Positions 12,431 to 23,385 of a stretch of 64,000 nt of DNA are shown in pieces (position 1 is the stretch's first letter; the number at the start of each line of letters is the position of its first letter). The translations under genes and the position numbers were made by a program. The DNA comes from Cardinalis cardinalis (lineage: Eukaryota; Chordata; Aves; Passeriformes; Cardinalidae). Below the pieces are notes generated by a model, which worked only from the letters and a program-made list of their open reading frames with translations, did no database searches and had not been told where the DNA came from. The stretch is taken from contig JACDOX010000141.1 in NCBI GenBank assembly GCA_014549065.1, positions 1,650,884 through 1,714,883 of the forward strand. Reading direction: 5' to 3'.

Positions 12431-15400
12431 TAAAGATATGAAATGTTTATATTTGTGAACAAAGGCCAGAGTAACCTCGTAAATTTGACATTGTAGGCTT
12501 TGAATCATGGGCTTAGACCACTGACAAATGGGTCACTGCCCCAACTCTCTGCTCTCACACTTCTCATGAAGGCACTTGACTTAATATTCTGTACTACATT
12601 TTAAGGCTACCTTGCTAGTACCAGTTTTGAAGATATCTACTTAAAAGATTGTTCTGTTCTTATTGCCTGGAAGCATGTATTTTTGATTAATATCTGTGTT
12701 GCTCAAGATTTTTATTAAGAAAGAAATTTCTTGGACTTTATACAGCAGTGCCTCTGGGCTTGCTGTTCAAGAAAGTTGTTTAGACACATGACTTTCTGGA
12801 TATTTCATCATCCTTCAATTAGATATTTCATATCCTTGCCAGTCCTTATTTACTCATCTTTCAACAATGTCTCTTTCTAGTGCATCTTAAAAATATATTT
12901 TGCACTTTGAATACCTTCCTTAAATTTCAGAAAATGCAATTAATTTTTCATTAACATACTCTGATGTTTTTTGGGTTTTTTCCTTCCCCACAAAGCTGTC
13001 CAAAGACAACTGGTCACTGTGACTCACTTTTCCTTCAGACCAAAAACTTTGAGATGTTATCAAAAATGTAGTTTTCAGTGGAAAAGTCAGGAGCCAACCA
13101 CATGACAAAGGGAAGTCTATGAAANCCATACTTTCCAAAATTCAGTATTTGATATGTATAGACCATGCATATCTTGCTAAGGAGGATGGTAAGACACCTG
13201 AGAGCTTAAAAAAAAAACAACAAAAAACTTTGCTAACAAACTATATCACTATATTTTCCTGGATTTAAGAGTACCAGTTTTTTNGCAGCAGCAAGCACAA
13301 TCGCACTATCATGCAAATCCAAAAAATTTTCTTTTCAAAAAGCTTGAAAAAACTCAGCTTTTCTAGATAAAATTACAACCCAGGGTAGCTGTATGTTTTT
13401 TTACACTTTTCCATGGTAAGAATTCTATAGCATTTCTTCACTTACATTCATTGCCTACTTCAAAGACTAAGTTCTTTGAATTAAACCTGTGTCTGGACAG
13501 ACATTTAAACCAAACAGGGTACCTGTTTTCATTGTATCATTTCAAGTCTTGACGTTTCCAGTTCTCTGTTTTCTGATTATTTTATGTCTTCAGCAGAAAT
13601 AAGGTCATGGTCCTAATTGTTTGCTTTTTAATAGCTATTGCTTTCATTTTGAAGCTTTAATGCCCTTTGCTGTGTTGGAAAATTAATATGAATTTGTCAT
13701 GCTGGTTTGATTGAGTTTTTTCTTCCATATTTAAAAATGTTTATCACTTACATTTCACACCCAAAGGTTCTAGGTTGTTTTCCAGAGCAGATCAGTCATA
13801 AATGTATGGATAGATTCATGTTGTCTTCTCTATGTCCTCATTACAACCACTTTTTTTTCTTTTTCTTGCTATGTAGAATTTTACACTTCAGTTTTTATGT
13901 TTTATTCCATGTTTATACCTATCAGATTACTTAAAACTATAAATTGCATTAGAATTACTTCTCATAAAAATGCGACTTCCTAAAGCATGTGCACACATAG
14001 GCACACATTTCATGCAGTTGTAAATTGAGAATCAGCTTGAATGTCATCCAGCTGCCTAGAGAGTTTAAGTCTTTGGAGCTAAAAACTGTTTTATTGTTCT
14101 GCTCATTGCCTTTGTTCTTANTTCTTAATTAATTTTGGTGTACTAATGGCTAGTGTTCCATAATCACTCCTTATTTAGAGAAAANTGAAAGGCTGCTCCA
14201 GTGTCTCAATTCCATTTTTTCCATTCTGTGACTTAAAGTTTCTGTACCAACAGCCCTGGTCAGCCCTACAGCTGGAATGCTCTGTAGGTCTATGGAACCA
14301 CACTGGACTTCATGAATTGCTACAGATCAGAAATGCTACAGAGTGGCAACAATTAATTTGGACATGGAATTCTCTGTTATAATATTTATTTCAATCCAGT
14401 TTCTGAATTTTTTTTTCAGTGTTTTTCACTTGGATACATTTTTGTTAGACTTTCCAGAGTCGTTAGATAAAATACAGATTTAATGATCAAGCCTTATGTG
14501 TATGTTCACTATGAGCCTCTTGAAACTGTTGATGGGAATCCACTGATTTCAGTTTCTATTTTAAACTGAGAAACAGTCTCATATAAATGTAAAATCAAAT
14601 TCCTTCTAAAACTGGAGTATCTATCAAATGGCAAAAAAATACAAATCAATGGGATATTCTTAACCAAAGTCTGGAGATTGCTTGCTGTATTTATTTATGG
14701 AGTCAGATGAGAATTTATGTTTTCATCAACTTCAAGATATAAGAAAATGACAAAAAATTTGTGATTTCCATGTCTGCTACAACACCCTAAATGAGGAGCT
14801 AATTAAATTTAGTATTTAACTCCTTATCAGTTCACGGGTGGTAGGCACTTTTATTTTTTTGTGTGATGACATAAATCCTGCCTCTGCACTNTGGTGGCAG
14901 AAGAGCTTTGTAGGCAGAGCTGTGCAGGGTTCAGTGAGTAATCCAATCTCAGAGTGATAAAGGCAAAGCACTCAATCTGCAGGTCAGGATGCAACAGGAA
15001 AGGCTGTAGTTTAGCAAGAGTCTATAAAAGATAAAAGCTCTCTTTGACCNCAGGCTACTTACATTGATTGGAATTCACCACAGTCCCCGATAGGTTAAAA
15101 AATATATTGTTTAAGTGCAAGTAATTTGAACTATTAGAAGTGATTAACTTTCTACATTTAAAATTTTNTATGATTTTTTTTTTCTTTCTGCAATTTTGTT
15201 TCCTCTTTTCAGCAGCCTGCTTTAATAGGAAGAAAGCTCCATATTTTGTGAACAGACCTCACATTTTTCTCCAAACAGTTGCTTTTNCTTCCTCCCTGGA
15301 GTAATATAAAAATGTGGGAGCAGATTTTACNACTGTGCTGCCTTTTTATTCAAACCTTTTATTTGAAAGCTATATTTAACTCTTTGGATTTTATATTTAG

Positions 15401-16832
15401 TATTTNTCCCAGTTATCTGGGGGTTCATTTCCTCTGTTGGAATTAGGGAATGCTGTAATAAAGCCATCAAAAAATAACTTCTTAAGGAAGACAGCAATAA
15501 TTCTGTTGTCTTCAGGCATAAAGAAGACTTTGATTTCAATACTTTTATCATTGACCTTTAAAATTACTATTACCTGAAAACATAATTTGATATCTTGACT
15601 ACCTGAAATGAAGCTATCAGTGAAATTCTACATTAACTTATTTTTATATCTCTCTGTATCTATACATCTATGATTGATAAGAAAGTTCATTATTCTGTTA
15701 CTGAAGTAATAGTGGCAGAGTNTAAAAGGGGCTCAGAAAAGTTTTCTTGCTGTTCTTAAAAGCAGTAAGGGGAAAAGGAACTGTAAAATTCAGGCTAAAT
15801 CAGAGCAAAGTGATAATGCAGCAGTAAGCACCAAAAATGATAGCTTTGAGTTCAAAAGTTATGTTGTTGCTGATATCTCCCTGCTATTATTCTTCTTCTC
15901 CATCTAGATATTTATTGCTACTAGAACATAGTATCAAAATACTTAAAAGCTCTTGACACTGTATTGAAATAAGGAGGCAGACGAAAAGGGGTGGTGGGGA
16001 TACATATCATGTATGGAATGCAATACAGTTTTATCTTTGAAACATTCTGAACAGCTACTGTCTTGCACTAGACTGACAATAGTTCCTTTGACTGAGGTTT
16101 TTTCTGTATCAAACAATACATCAAAGTATCACAAAATANCCATGAAAATACTTTCACAAGATTGCGTACAAAAAGTTGTAATTTCAAATCTTTATTACTT
16201 TCACTGTAAATAACAACGCATATGATAAAAAATCACAGATTAGAGAGAAGTATCATAATTATAGTTGGCTGAGAAGGCAAATAATCATATCAGTAAATTA
16301 GGAGGAAAAAAATATTTTTGAAAACTGTTGCAGTTGTTTAATCTTATCCATAAACCCCAAAACTGTTTGTTTATAGAAAAAACATAGATGAGAAAGAAGT
16401 TGAATGTATCACTGACTAATACTGCAGCATGTAATTCAATCTGTGGCTCTCCTTTAGACTGAAACCCATGAGAGTCATAGCAGCTCTACAAAGTCATGGA
16501 CAGCATATGCAGGAAGCTCTTGTTAATTTACTGTTTTACTGTTCTTCAGTGTATTTGCAAAATCTACAGTTTCCCTTCTGGCGTCTTATAATACAAACAG
16601 AAGAACTACATGCTACTCATTCTCTAATGATTAACTATTGCTTATGGATATTGCATGAACATTTCTGGTGGTGTCTTTCTGCCTGAGGAAGTTGGTACAA
16701 TCCTCTCCCACTCAGCACACACTTAGAGAAATACTCCACATGAGTGCTTCAGGTTTACTCCCAAAGCAGTTACACTTTGTCGCAAATACCCTGTTGTGGA
16801 CAACTTCTAAGCTCTTTCTGTTGGATTCTAGG
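12431..16832. other. AT-rich unique DNA with many Ns, no gene seen
   Basis: No gene recognised. A short A-rich tract with C interruptions sits at 13208-13228. Unresolved bases are denser than elsewhere at about 14120-16140. The frames 16468-16686 and 16668-17006 plus are not convincing; the latter runs into the TA repeat and LTR. Confidence 0.6.
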
Positions 16833-16873
16833 ATATGTATGTATATATATATATATACACATACACACATGTA
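16833..16873. repeat. TG/TA/CA dinucleotide repeat
   Basis: GTATGTATATATATATATAC followed by ACATACACACATG. It lies directly next to the LTR that begins at 16880, so the element may have inserted into or beside the simple repeat. Confidence 0.9.
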
Positions 16874-16879
16874 TGGTAT

Positions 16880-17049
16880 TGTCATGGTTCAACCCCAGAA
16901 AGTGACTAAATATCACACAGCTGCTTACTATTACCACATTAGCACATGTATGACCTCCCCCTACCCAGTGGGATTGGGAGGAGAACTGGGGATAAAAAAA
17001 CCCTAAAATTCATTAATTGAGATAAGAACAGTTCAATCATTCAAACTAG

Positions 17050-17093
<44 letters not shown>

Positions 17094-17345
17094 ATACTAA
17101 TACTACTAATAATAATAATAATATAAAAATAAAAATAAAAAGCGAGAGGAAAAAAGAGAGAAAAGTCAAGAAGAAGCCAAGCAATGCACAACACAATTGC
17201 TCACCACCCACTGACTTGTGTCCAGGCTGTCCTCAAGCTGTGACTGGCCTGTTTGAGCCCAGTTTATACACTGGGCATGACCTTCTGTGGAACAGAATAT
17301 TTTTTTGGCCAGTTCATGTCACCCATCCCAATATTGCATGGAAAT
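16880..17345 (-). mobile_element. Avian endogenous retrovirus solo LTR, U3-truncated
   Basis: Read on the minus strand this is the same LTR family as the copy at 57646-58228. The element's 3' end is 'gggttgaaccatgaca' at 16880, with a canonical CA terminus. Inside it come the words 'ctgttcttatctcaa', a triplet-repeat tract, 'cagtgggtggtgagcaattg', 'gtgcattgcttgg' and, upstream, 'tggccaaa', 'tcatgcccag' and 'gtataaactggg' (TATA region). The first couple of hundred bases of U3 seen in the other copy are missing, and family similarity stops near 17345. No internal retroviral genes or second LTR adjoin it, so it is a solo LTR remnant. In the R region the polyadenylation word has decayed from ATTAAA to ATTGAA. 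Confidence 0.85.
17047..17139. repeat. (CTA)n then (TAA)n microsatellite inside the LTR
   Basis: A near-perfect run of CTA triplets (about 16) passes into ATA/TAA triplets and then an A-rich AAAAT run. It occupies the place where this LTR family has a (TTA)n tract on its sense strand, so it probably arose by expansion and mutation of that internal tract. Confidence 0.9.
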
Positions 17346-18968
17346 AGAAGGGTCCTAGACTTAGGGTATGCAGTATTTCCCAATAAACAGAACACTTGTG
17401 GATTATTGGCATTCTCATATTGAATCTAAAACACAGCATGTACTAGCTACATGAAGCTACTACTACAAGCTTCTAAGAAGAAAAATAAATTGCATACCAG
17501 TCGGAACCAGGACAGGTGTACGCAATCCAGGCACACTCAAGGCTCTTTTTCTGCAAATGAGGCAGTATGCACATGTAGGAGACTGGGAAGGTACCAGCAT
17601 GTAGTCTTGATGACCAGTTATAGCTAGAACTCAAGTGTGAAATTTTGGTGTGTCTATTTTGAGGAAATTCTCACTCTCCTAACACAAGGCAGCTGTTAGC
17701 TAAGACAGAAGAAATTTAGTAAATGGTAAAAGGTAAAGGATGTCAAAGTAAGAGACAAAGTAACTTTCAGAGTGATTGGAAAGCAGAGTTGAAAGTTAGC
17801 TGCTTTTTATCTTCCTCCTGGGGAAATGATCTTACATCCAGTATTTCATTCTGGGCAGACTGAATAATCTGTGTAGTCATTGACAGGAAACAGTAATATA
17901 ATAGTAGACATTGCAGTATATTCTGCCTGAAAATTTCAAAGTATCTTCTATTGAGGATATAAATCTAAAGTACCTATCTTTCTTTTCTAATGCCTTAGGT
18001 CTAAATATGTTCTGTTTTCCATAGAGAGCATCTATAATTTAAATGATTTACTCTATGCATAAAGTGTGTGAATTCTCCAAGTGTTCCTGCTTTTATTTCA
18101 CAAAGAAAGCTCTTAGAAAAAAAAGCAACTTAAATATACAGTCATTCAAGATGTGGGTAGAATCTCTGAAGTACTGCTTCACCTTAAAACCATCAACATA
18201 GAAGCACATTTTGAAAACAACAAAGTGGCTGCTGAGTGTATGAACAATACAGAGATGGCAGTGCAAGATCAGTCACTTCTCGCAAGTCTTTAATATCAAA
18301 CCAAAGACAGAAGCTGACTAAGATTGAGGTTACCACAAATAACAAGATACAAACATTTGTATTTTCAAGTGGTGACTAAGTCAGTGTGAAGGGGTTATAT
18401 TTTATATTCACAATATATTAGAGCAGTATTTTCTTCTGGCATTGTGCTGCACTCGTTTTTCTTGTGACAAAGGCTTTTTTGGGGTATGTGCAAATGCTTC
18501 CTATTACCTATAGCACAACANTGCTAATTGTGCAAAATATGCAGATGCTATAATTTCTTGACTCCTAGCTATAAATTCACTAATAATTGGAGAGAGGGGT
18601 GGAATAAAAAAACTGTAAGTAGAGCTCTACAAAATACATCTTACTGTTTTATATTTGCTTCTGTTTGTGTCTCTTGAACCTTTCTAATCTCTTTCCCCTT
18701 TAAAATGGGACAATGTGGACATATGCAGTTTTCCAAGAGTTAATTACAACTCCCATAAAAAGAAGATTGTTTCATCATTAATTATATATTAGGGTGACTT
18801 TACAAAACTTTTTTTTTTTAAATTTCTCCCATTCTTTTAACTATGTGTTCCTTTCTTATTTGGAAAGAAAGTTCTGAGAATAAGTGGTTAACCATTTCAA
18901 AGCATTTTGGAGGAAGAGCCCTAAAGATACTGAGTTATAACAAATGGTGGCAATAATGAACTGTTAGA

Positions 18969-19006
18969 ACTTGCAGCAAAAGAACAACTCATCTCTTGCT
19001 GCAAGT
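18969..19006. other. Perfect 11-bp stem, 16-base loop
   Basis: ACTTGCAGCAA (18969-18979) and TTGCTGCAAGT (18996-19006) are exact reverse complements around a 16-base spacer. The sequence is not simple repeat. It could form a hairpin in RNA or be a bipartite protein site; function is unknown. Confidence 0.7.
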
Positions 19007-21975
19007 CTCAAATAAAATCCAGTGTCATCCAGACAAAACCTCCCCTAAACTGGGGACAAATTACCTTGAACAAAGGTTAATCAAATCATTAAACCAAGTT
19101 TAAAAGCCACATTATTACAAGATAATATCTGTGTCTCTTTTCTCCTTCGTAGTTTACACCACCATATTAAAAGAGGCAGCTTGGTTTCTAATCCCCGGTG
19201 TTTCAATGAACTCTGTATTANGTTCTGGGCATTTTAGGGAGCTGTTGCAATTCCTATTTTACTCCTTACCCTTACCAAGACAATGTTAACCCACTCTGTA
19301 GTGGATATGTGCTGATTTTATTAATTGCCTGGGGAACTCACATGNACAGAAAATCCTTTCCTACTAAAATCAATTGTAGCAAGTTTCAGAATTGTAGAAA
19401 TTGGTGAATGGAGAAAATTAGAGCATTTTGTATGTGAGCAATGGCCTTTGCAGTAGAAGGTTCTTTATTGAAGGGAATTTTATTTTGTGTCTCATTTGTC
19501 TTATAGCACACATGCAAATGCTAACCTTTTGACAAAGGTATACATATATATTACAAAAATATAAAAAAAAAACTGATAAAAATTATTTTTCATTTTTTTT
19601 GCACAAAGCAGTGCTTATAATTGTTTTTCTTTTGGAAACACAGTATCCAAAGCATGCATTTGAATTGTACACACTAACTGTGCAATTGAACATGTGAAAG
19701 AGAACTTTGCCTAGGAAAATATGGAAGAAAGCAGTGGCCTCAGGTTTTTGAATTGATTAGTTTTTTATTTTTATTGTAACTTCTGAGTAAAAAATATTGT
19801 GCAGTCTTATAATTAAAAGTAATCTGCCTTTCTTTTCCATTTTCACCATGAGGTGGTTTGTTATAGTTGTTCAAATATAAAAGAGGCAGTGAGGTGATGT
19901 CTTAAAGACTTCATGACATAGTCTGTCATGTAAAGGAGGGGCTTACCTTACAGGCCAGGTCTTATGCACAAATCTATGACAAATGTGCAAGGATGTCACT
20001 CATTATTCAGTTTTTATAATTTCTACAATTATTTTTTTAAGCTTTGGGTTTTTAATTTTNTGGGTCATATTTCAGCACTGCTTTTACTTTTCCAGTTATA
20101 AAGATTAATTAAGCATTTTTATCTGTTAATATATAGATATTTTTTGTAACTTCATCTGTACTTTTTATGATTAACCAGTTTTCTTTTAATAATGAGGTAA
20201 ATCGTTCCTCTGCTACGGCTGTCTTGTAAAATGAAACACACTAAATTAGGCTTCTTTCTCTTGCTAATCATTCATATTCAGCTATTGACATGTAAAGTCC
20301 AGATGGTTGAATTCCTGACTATCCTAATTCTTTCTTTTGAATAGCAACAGTTTGCCTTTTGTCATGTATTTTCTCTTTTTCTAAAGGCTTTTGTTATTTA
20401 TCTGCATTTACTGAATAAGCTTACATATTGTGGCACTTAATAAGTTCTACAGTCTTTAGCAAAATTTTCTTCAGATGCAGCAGCACAGTACCTGTGTAGG
20501 AATCTTGTAGATTATGGAATAGTACTGTTTGCCTAATTTATTTACTTCAATGAAGCCATTTCANATATTAAGTCTGATTAAAATATGCAGAATCTAATTT
20601 TAAAATAATAAAATTAGTGCACTTGAATATTACATTGATTCTATAGGCCAAGGAGATTAAAGGGAGACATAATCATAGTTTAGATGCAATGCAACAATTG
20701 CACGTCCATTAGTAATATTACCTTGTGAGTGGTTCTTCTGTAAACTTATTCATGGGTTTTTTTTGTTGCTTGGTTTTGCATATTTTGCCATTTACATGTT
20801 GCTATGTCTCTTATTCTTTTATACAGAACTCTCAGTAGCCCTTTAGTACAAAATGTGCCATAGATCTAAAGCCATTATTGGCTGTCATGATTTTACAGAT
20901 TATTTGTCCCTCCTAAGAGACTGAGAATTGTGTGACAGTAGAAAAATATATCCTATATATAGGCAAATTACAATACCATCAATCATAGTAGTTTCTCTTT
21001 CTTTTTTCATTGGTTAAAAATTTGATGTTGTCTTTGGGGTAATTTGCTTAAGTGCTAAATCACAGTGTACATGTTTTCATAAGATACTTCAATAAAAAGT
21101 ACAGAATGTATTCCATAATCTCTAATATACTTCAAACTTCCTCACAACCGTGGTGCACTTGAGTAGAATTGCATTTTGGGAGTTCTACATCTGGGAACAC
21201 TGTGTGAAAAGATAATTATGGGTAAATGGAGCATTTTTGATACCAAAGATAGCCTTAGAATGAGAAAGAATAAAAAGATATCCTATATTTAGTTTCTTCA
21301 AATGAATATTCCATTCTATAATGTAAAATGATGGTGGGAAATTATAGTTTTAAAGTGACTTTGAAAATGTCCTTGATTATGAATTCTGATTTCATTTAAA
21401 ATTCCAATGTCAAACAAAGCTCTTGATATCTTTAAATGTTAATAGATAAAAATCTAATTCTATTTTATATTTGTCAATGTTAGATTACAGAAAGTATTCA
21501 TACTAAACTTCAACAATGAAAAAGCATCAAAACCTTCATCACAGAACCTTAACTTTGGTAAAAAGATTTTAAAGATGCTACAATTTTGTGTTGAATTCNT
21601 TGTTTTTTATTGGCTTTTCATTTTTTTTTTCTCATGAGATTTCTAAACTGTTTATTACTGCTGCCATAAAGATAGGTATATTAGGTTTAATTCCTAAACG
21701 GAGAATATTGTTTTCCTTTCGATGCGTGAGCCTCAAGATATGCTGTCCATCTTGAGTGGGATTTAGAGCTTTCAAAGCACATCTGCAAAAATGAATTTGC
21801 TCTCATGTTAAATTTCATGTTAATGGTGGTCCTAAAGAATTCATAAATACATGAAAAATGGTTTTGTGATACAAACTGTAGATTCTATTCTATTGTTTAA
21901 TAATTTTTAGAAGATTACATAGGAGGTAATGCTAAGAATCCANAGATAGGGTTATTGCTATTTTCTGCGTTTTGG

Positions 21976-22045
21976 GGAAAAATTATCATCATAGCTAAAA
22001 TGCTATAGATGTAGGCAATAGGGGAATTATCATCATGGCTAAAGT
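21976..22045 (+). repeat. Interspersed direct repeat, about 20 bp x 2
   Basis: The words GGGGAAAAATTATCATCATAG and GGGGAATTATCATCATGGC, each followed by CTAAA, lie 44-45 bases apart. The second has lost two As and has one A-to-G change. This suggests an old local duplication. Confidence 0.7.
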
Positions 22046-22445
22046 TTGCTGATACATTTTACAAGCCATTTAGGACAAAGCAGATTATCCTTTAGAATAA
22101 ACTTTATCACTTATGACTGCACCAATTATTTTACATAAAAACATTTAGATTTTTAAAAAACAGGAAAAAGTGTAACTTACATGAGATAGGTTTTTANTAG
22201 AATATCGTCTTAATCGTATTTTAGCTAATTTGGTGCAAAACACTATAAAATTATGTATTTTCTGGGNAAAAAAAATAGTCCTCAGCTGCTGTTACCTTCC
22301 TCACTAGGTACAGATGGCATCATACTGATGGCAGGCACAGATGCACTTGTGGAAGCATAAGAGCCTGATCCCTAAAGACAGTGAAACCAATGTCTGCCAG
22401 TCCTCACTTACAGTTTAGCTAGGCTGCTTTGAATGAGGCTTGTCA

Positions 22446-22463
22446 GTGCAAGAATTCTTGCAC
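22446..22463. promoter_or_regulatory. Perfect 18-bp palindrome
   Basis: GTGCAAGAA followed directly by its reverse complement TTCTTGCAC, with no spacer and no mismatch. The sequence is not low complexity. Perfect palindromes of this size suit a homodimeric DNA-binding protein, but no specific factor is identified. Confidence 0.6.
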
Positions 22464-22939
22464 CCTTCAAAGAAAGCCTTGACTCAGTTTAGGATGACAG
22501 CATCCTTTGGCATGGGCACATGTTCCNGGAAGCCTGCAGCTAATGTGCAAATCTTGTTTCCCATTTGTTTTTCAACCACTCAAGCTTGCAGCCAAACAAT
22601 GGAATTATTTTCAAATGTTTGCTGACCAGGAATATAGAGGTCAAGTAATGTTTAAAGAGAGGATAAACAACTATCTTTTTTTAAGTTAATTTGACTATGA
22701 TTTATAAACTGTTTAAAAACTTCATGACTGGAAAGTACTTTTTGAAAAGTTTTAGACAATGTTATGAAATAAATATATGTCTTGTGAACATATGTCAGTG
22801 AAAATCTATGTATGAAAAGTTTTGTCTTGCTTTTTCTGTACCATTTACAGACTATCTGTATTAGCACAAAAATTAGTATTTATTTCACTGACCTTTTTAA
22901 TTCATTGCATTCAGGTTTGTGCTTTTCTTTTTCCTACAG
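22464..22939. other. Unique DNA, no gene seen
   Basis: Overlapping short frames on both strands (22440-22625, 22507-22689, 22652-22867) carry no recognisable motif. The word TGAAAAGTTTT occurs twice, near 22744 and 22813, a weak local repeat. Confidence 0.5.
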
Positions 22940-23048
22940 TAAATGTAATGTTGCAATTAAGAAAGTCAGCAGTTCCAGTGGAANCACTGGTGAACTCATT
23001 AAGTGCGCTGTCAGGTGTTGCCAACCCCAGATGTCAGCCAACTGGATA
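22940..23048 (+). other. Exon-like open segment (speculative)
   Basis: Preceded by a textbook acceptor: the pyrimidine run CTTTTCTTTTTCCTACAG ends at 22939. It is followed by a donor-like ATA/GTGAGA at 23048/23049. Two frames are open over the segment; one stops at TAG 23047-23049 and the other at TAA 23061-23063. Composition is more balanced than its flanks. Read in the first frame it gives an ordinary amphipathic peptide (for example MLQLRKSAVPVE), with one unknown codon from an N. I cannot assign it to a family. Two open frames and a single exon make a lncRNA exon or a chance match as likely as coding. Confidence 0.2.
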
Positions 23049-23338
23049 GTGAGATATAAATAACTCTTTACAGGAGAATTGCAGTCTAACAAATCTTAGA
23101 TAAAGCTAAACTAGTATCTTGTGATTTGGTTTGCTGCTTACAACCTGCTAATGTGTGGGACAAATGAGAGGAGCATATGCCCCTTCTTAGAAAATATAAA
23201 TCAGATTAATGACTGCCTGACTCCTAGAAGCCTGTTTGACAGGTGTCCACACAAAATAGAATTTAAATGCAATAATGCACTACAATAATATCTATTTATT
23301 TTATCTTGCATTATTCCTTTCTATATCCAAGCTATTTG

Positions 23339-23382
<44 letters not shown>
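23339..23382. repeat. Pure A run of 44 bases
   Basis: Forty-four consecutive A with no interruption. No AATAAA signal or transcript-like body precedes it, and no target-site duplication is obvious around it, so I do not call it a processed pseudogene tail. The length in the assembly may be inexact, because such runs are hard to sequence. Confidence 0.95.

Positions 23383-23385
<3 letters not shown>

Larger units (their letters stand above)
17346..22445. other. AT-rich unique DNA, no gene seen
   Basis: About 5 kb with no frame of 60 codons or more and no repeat that I can name. A tight hairpin at 18969-19006 and a diverged direct repeat at 21976-22045 are listed separately. Confidence 0.65.

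Noticed and set aside
16880..17345. Retroviral internal genes beside the LTRs
   Set aside because: Neither LTR copy is followed by a primer-binding site, gag/pol/env-like frames or a second LTR, so both are solo remnants.
23339..23382. A run as the tail of a processed pseudogene
   Set aside because: No polyadenylation signal, no transcript-like body and no flanking duplication were seen.
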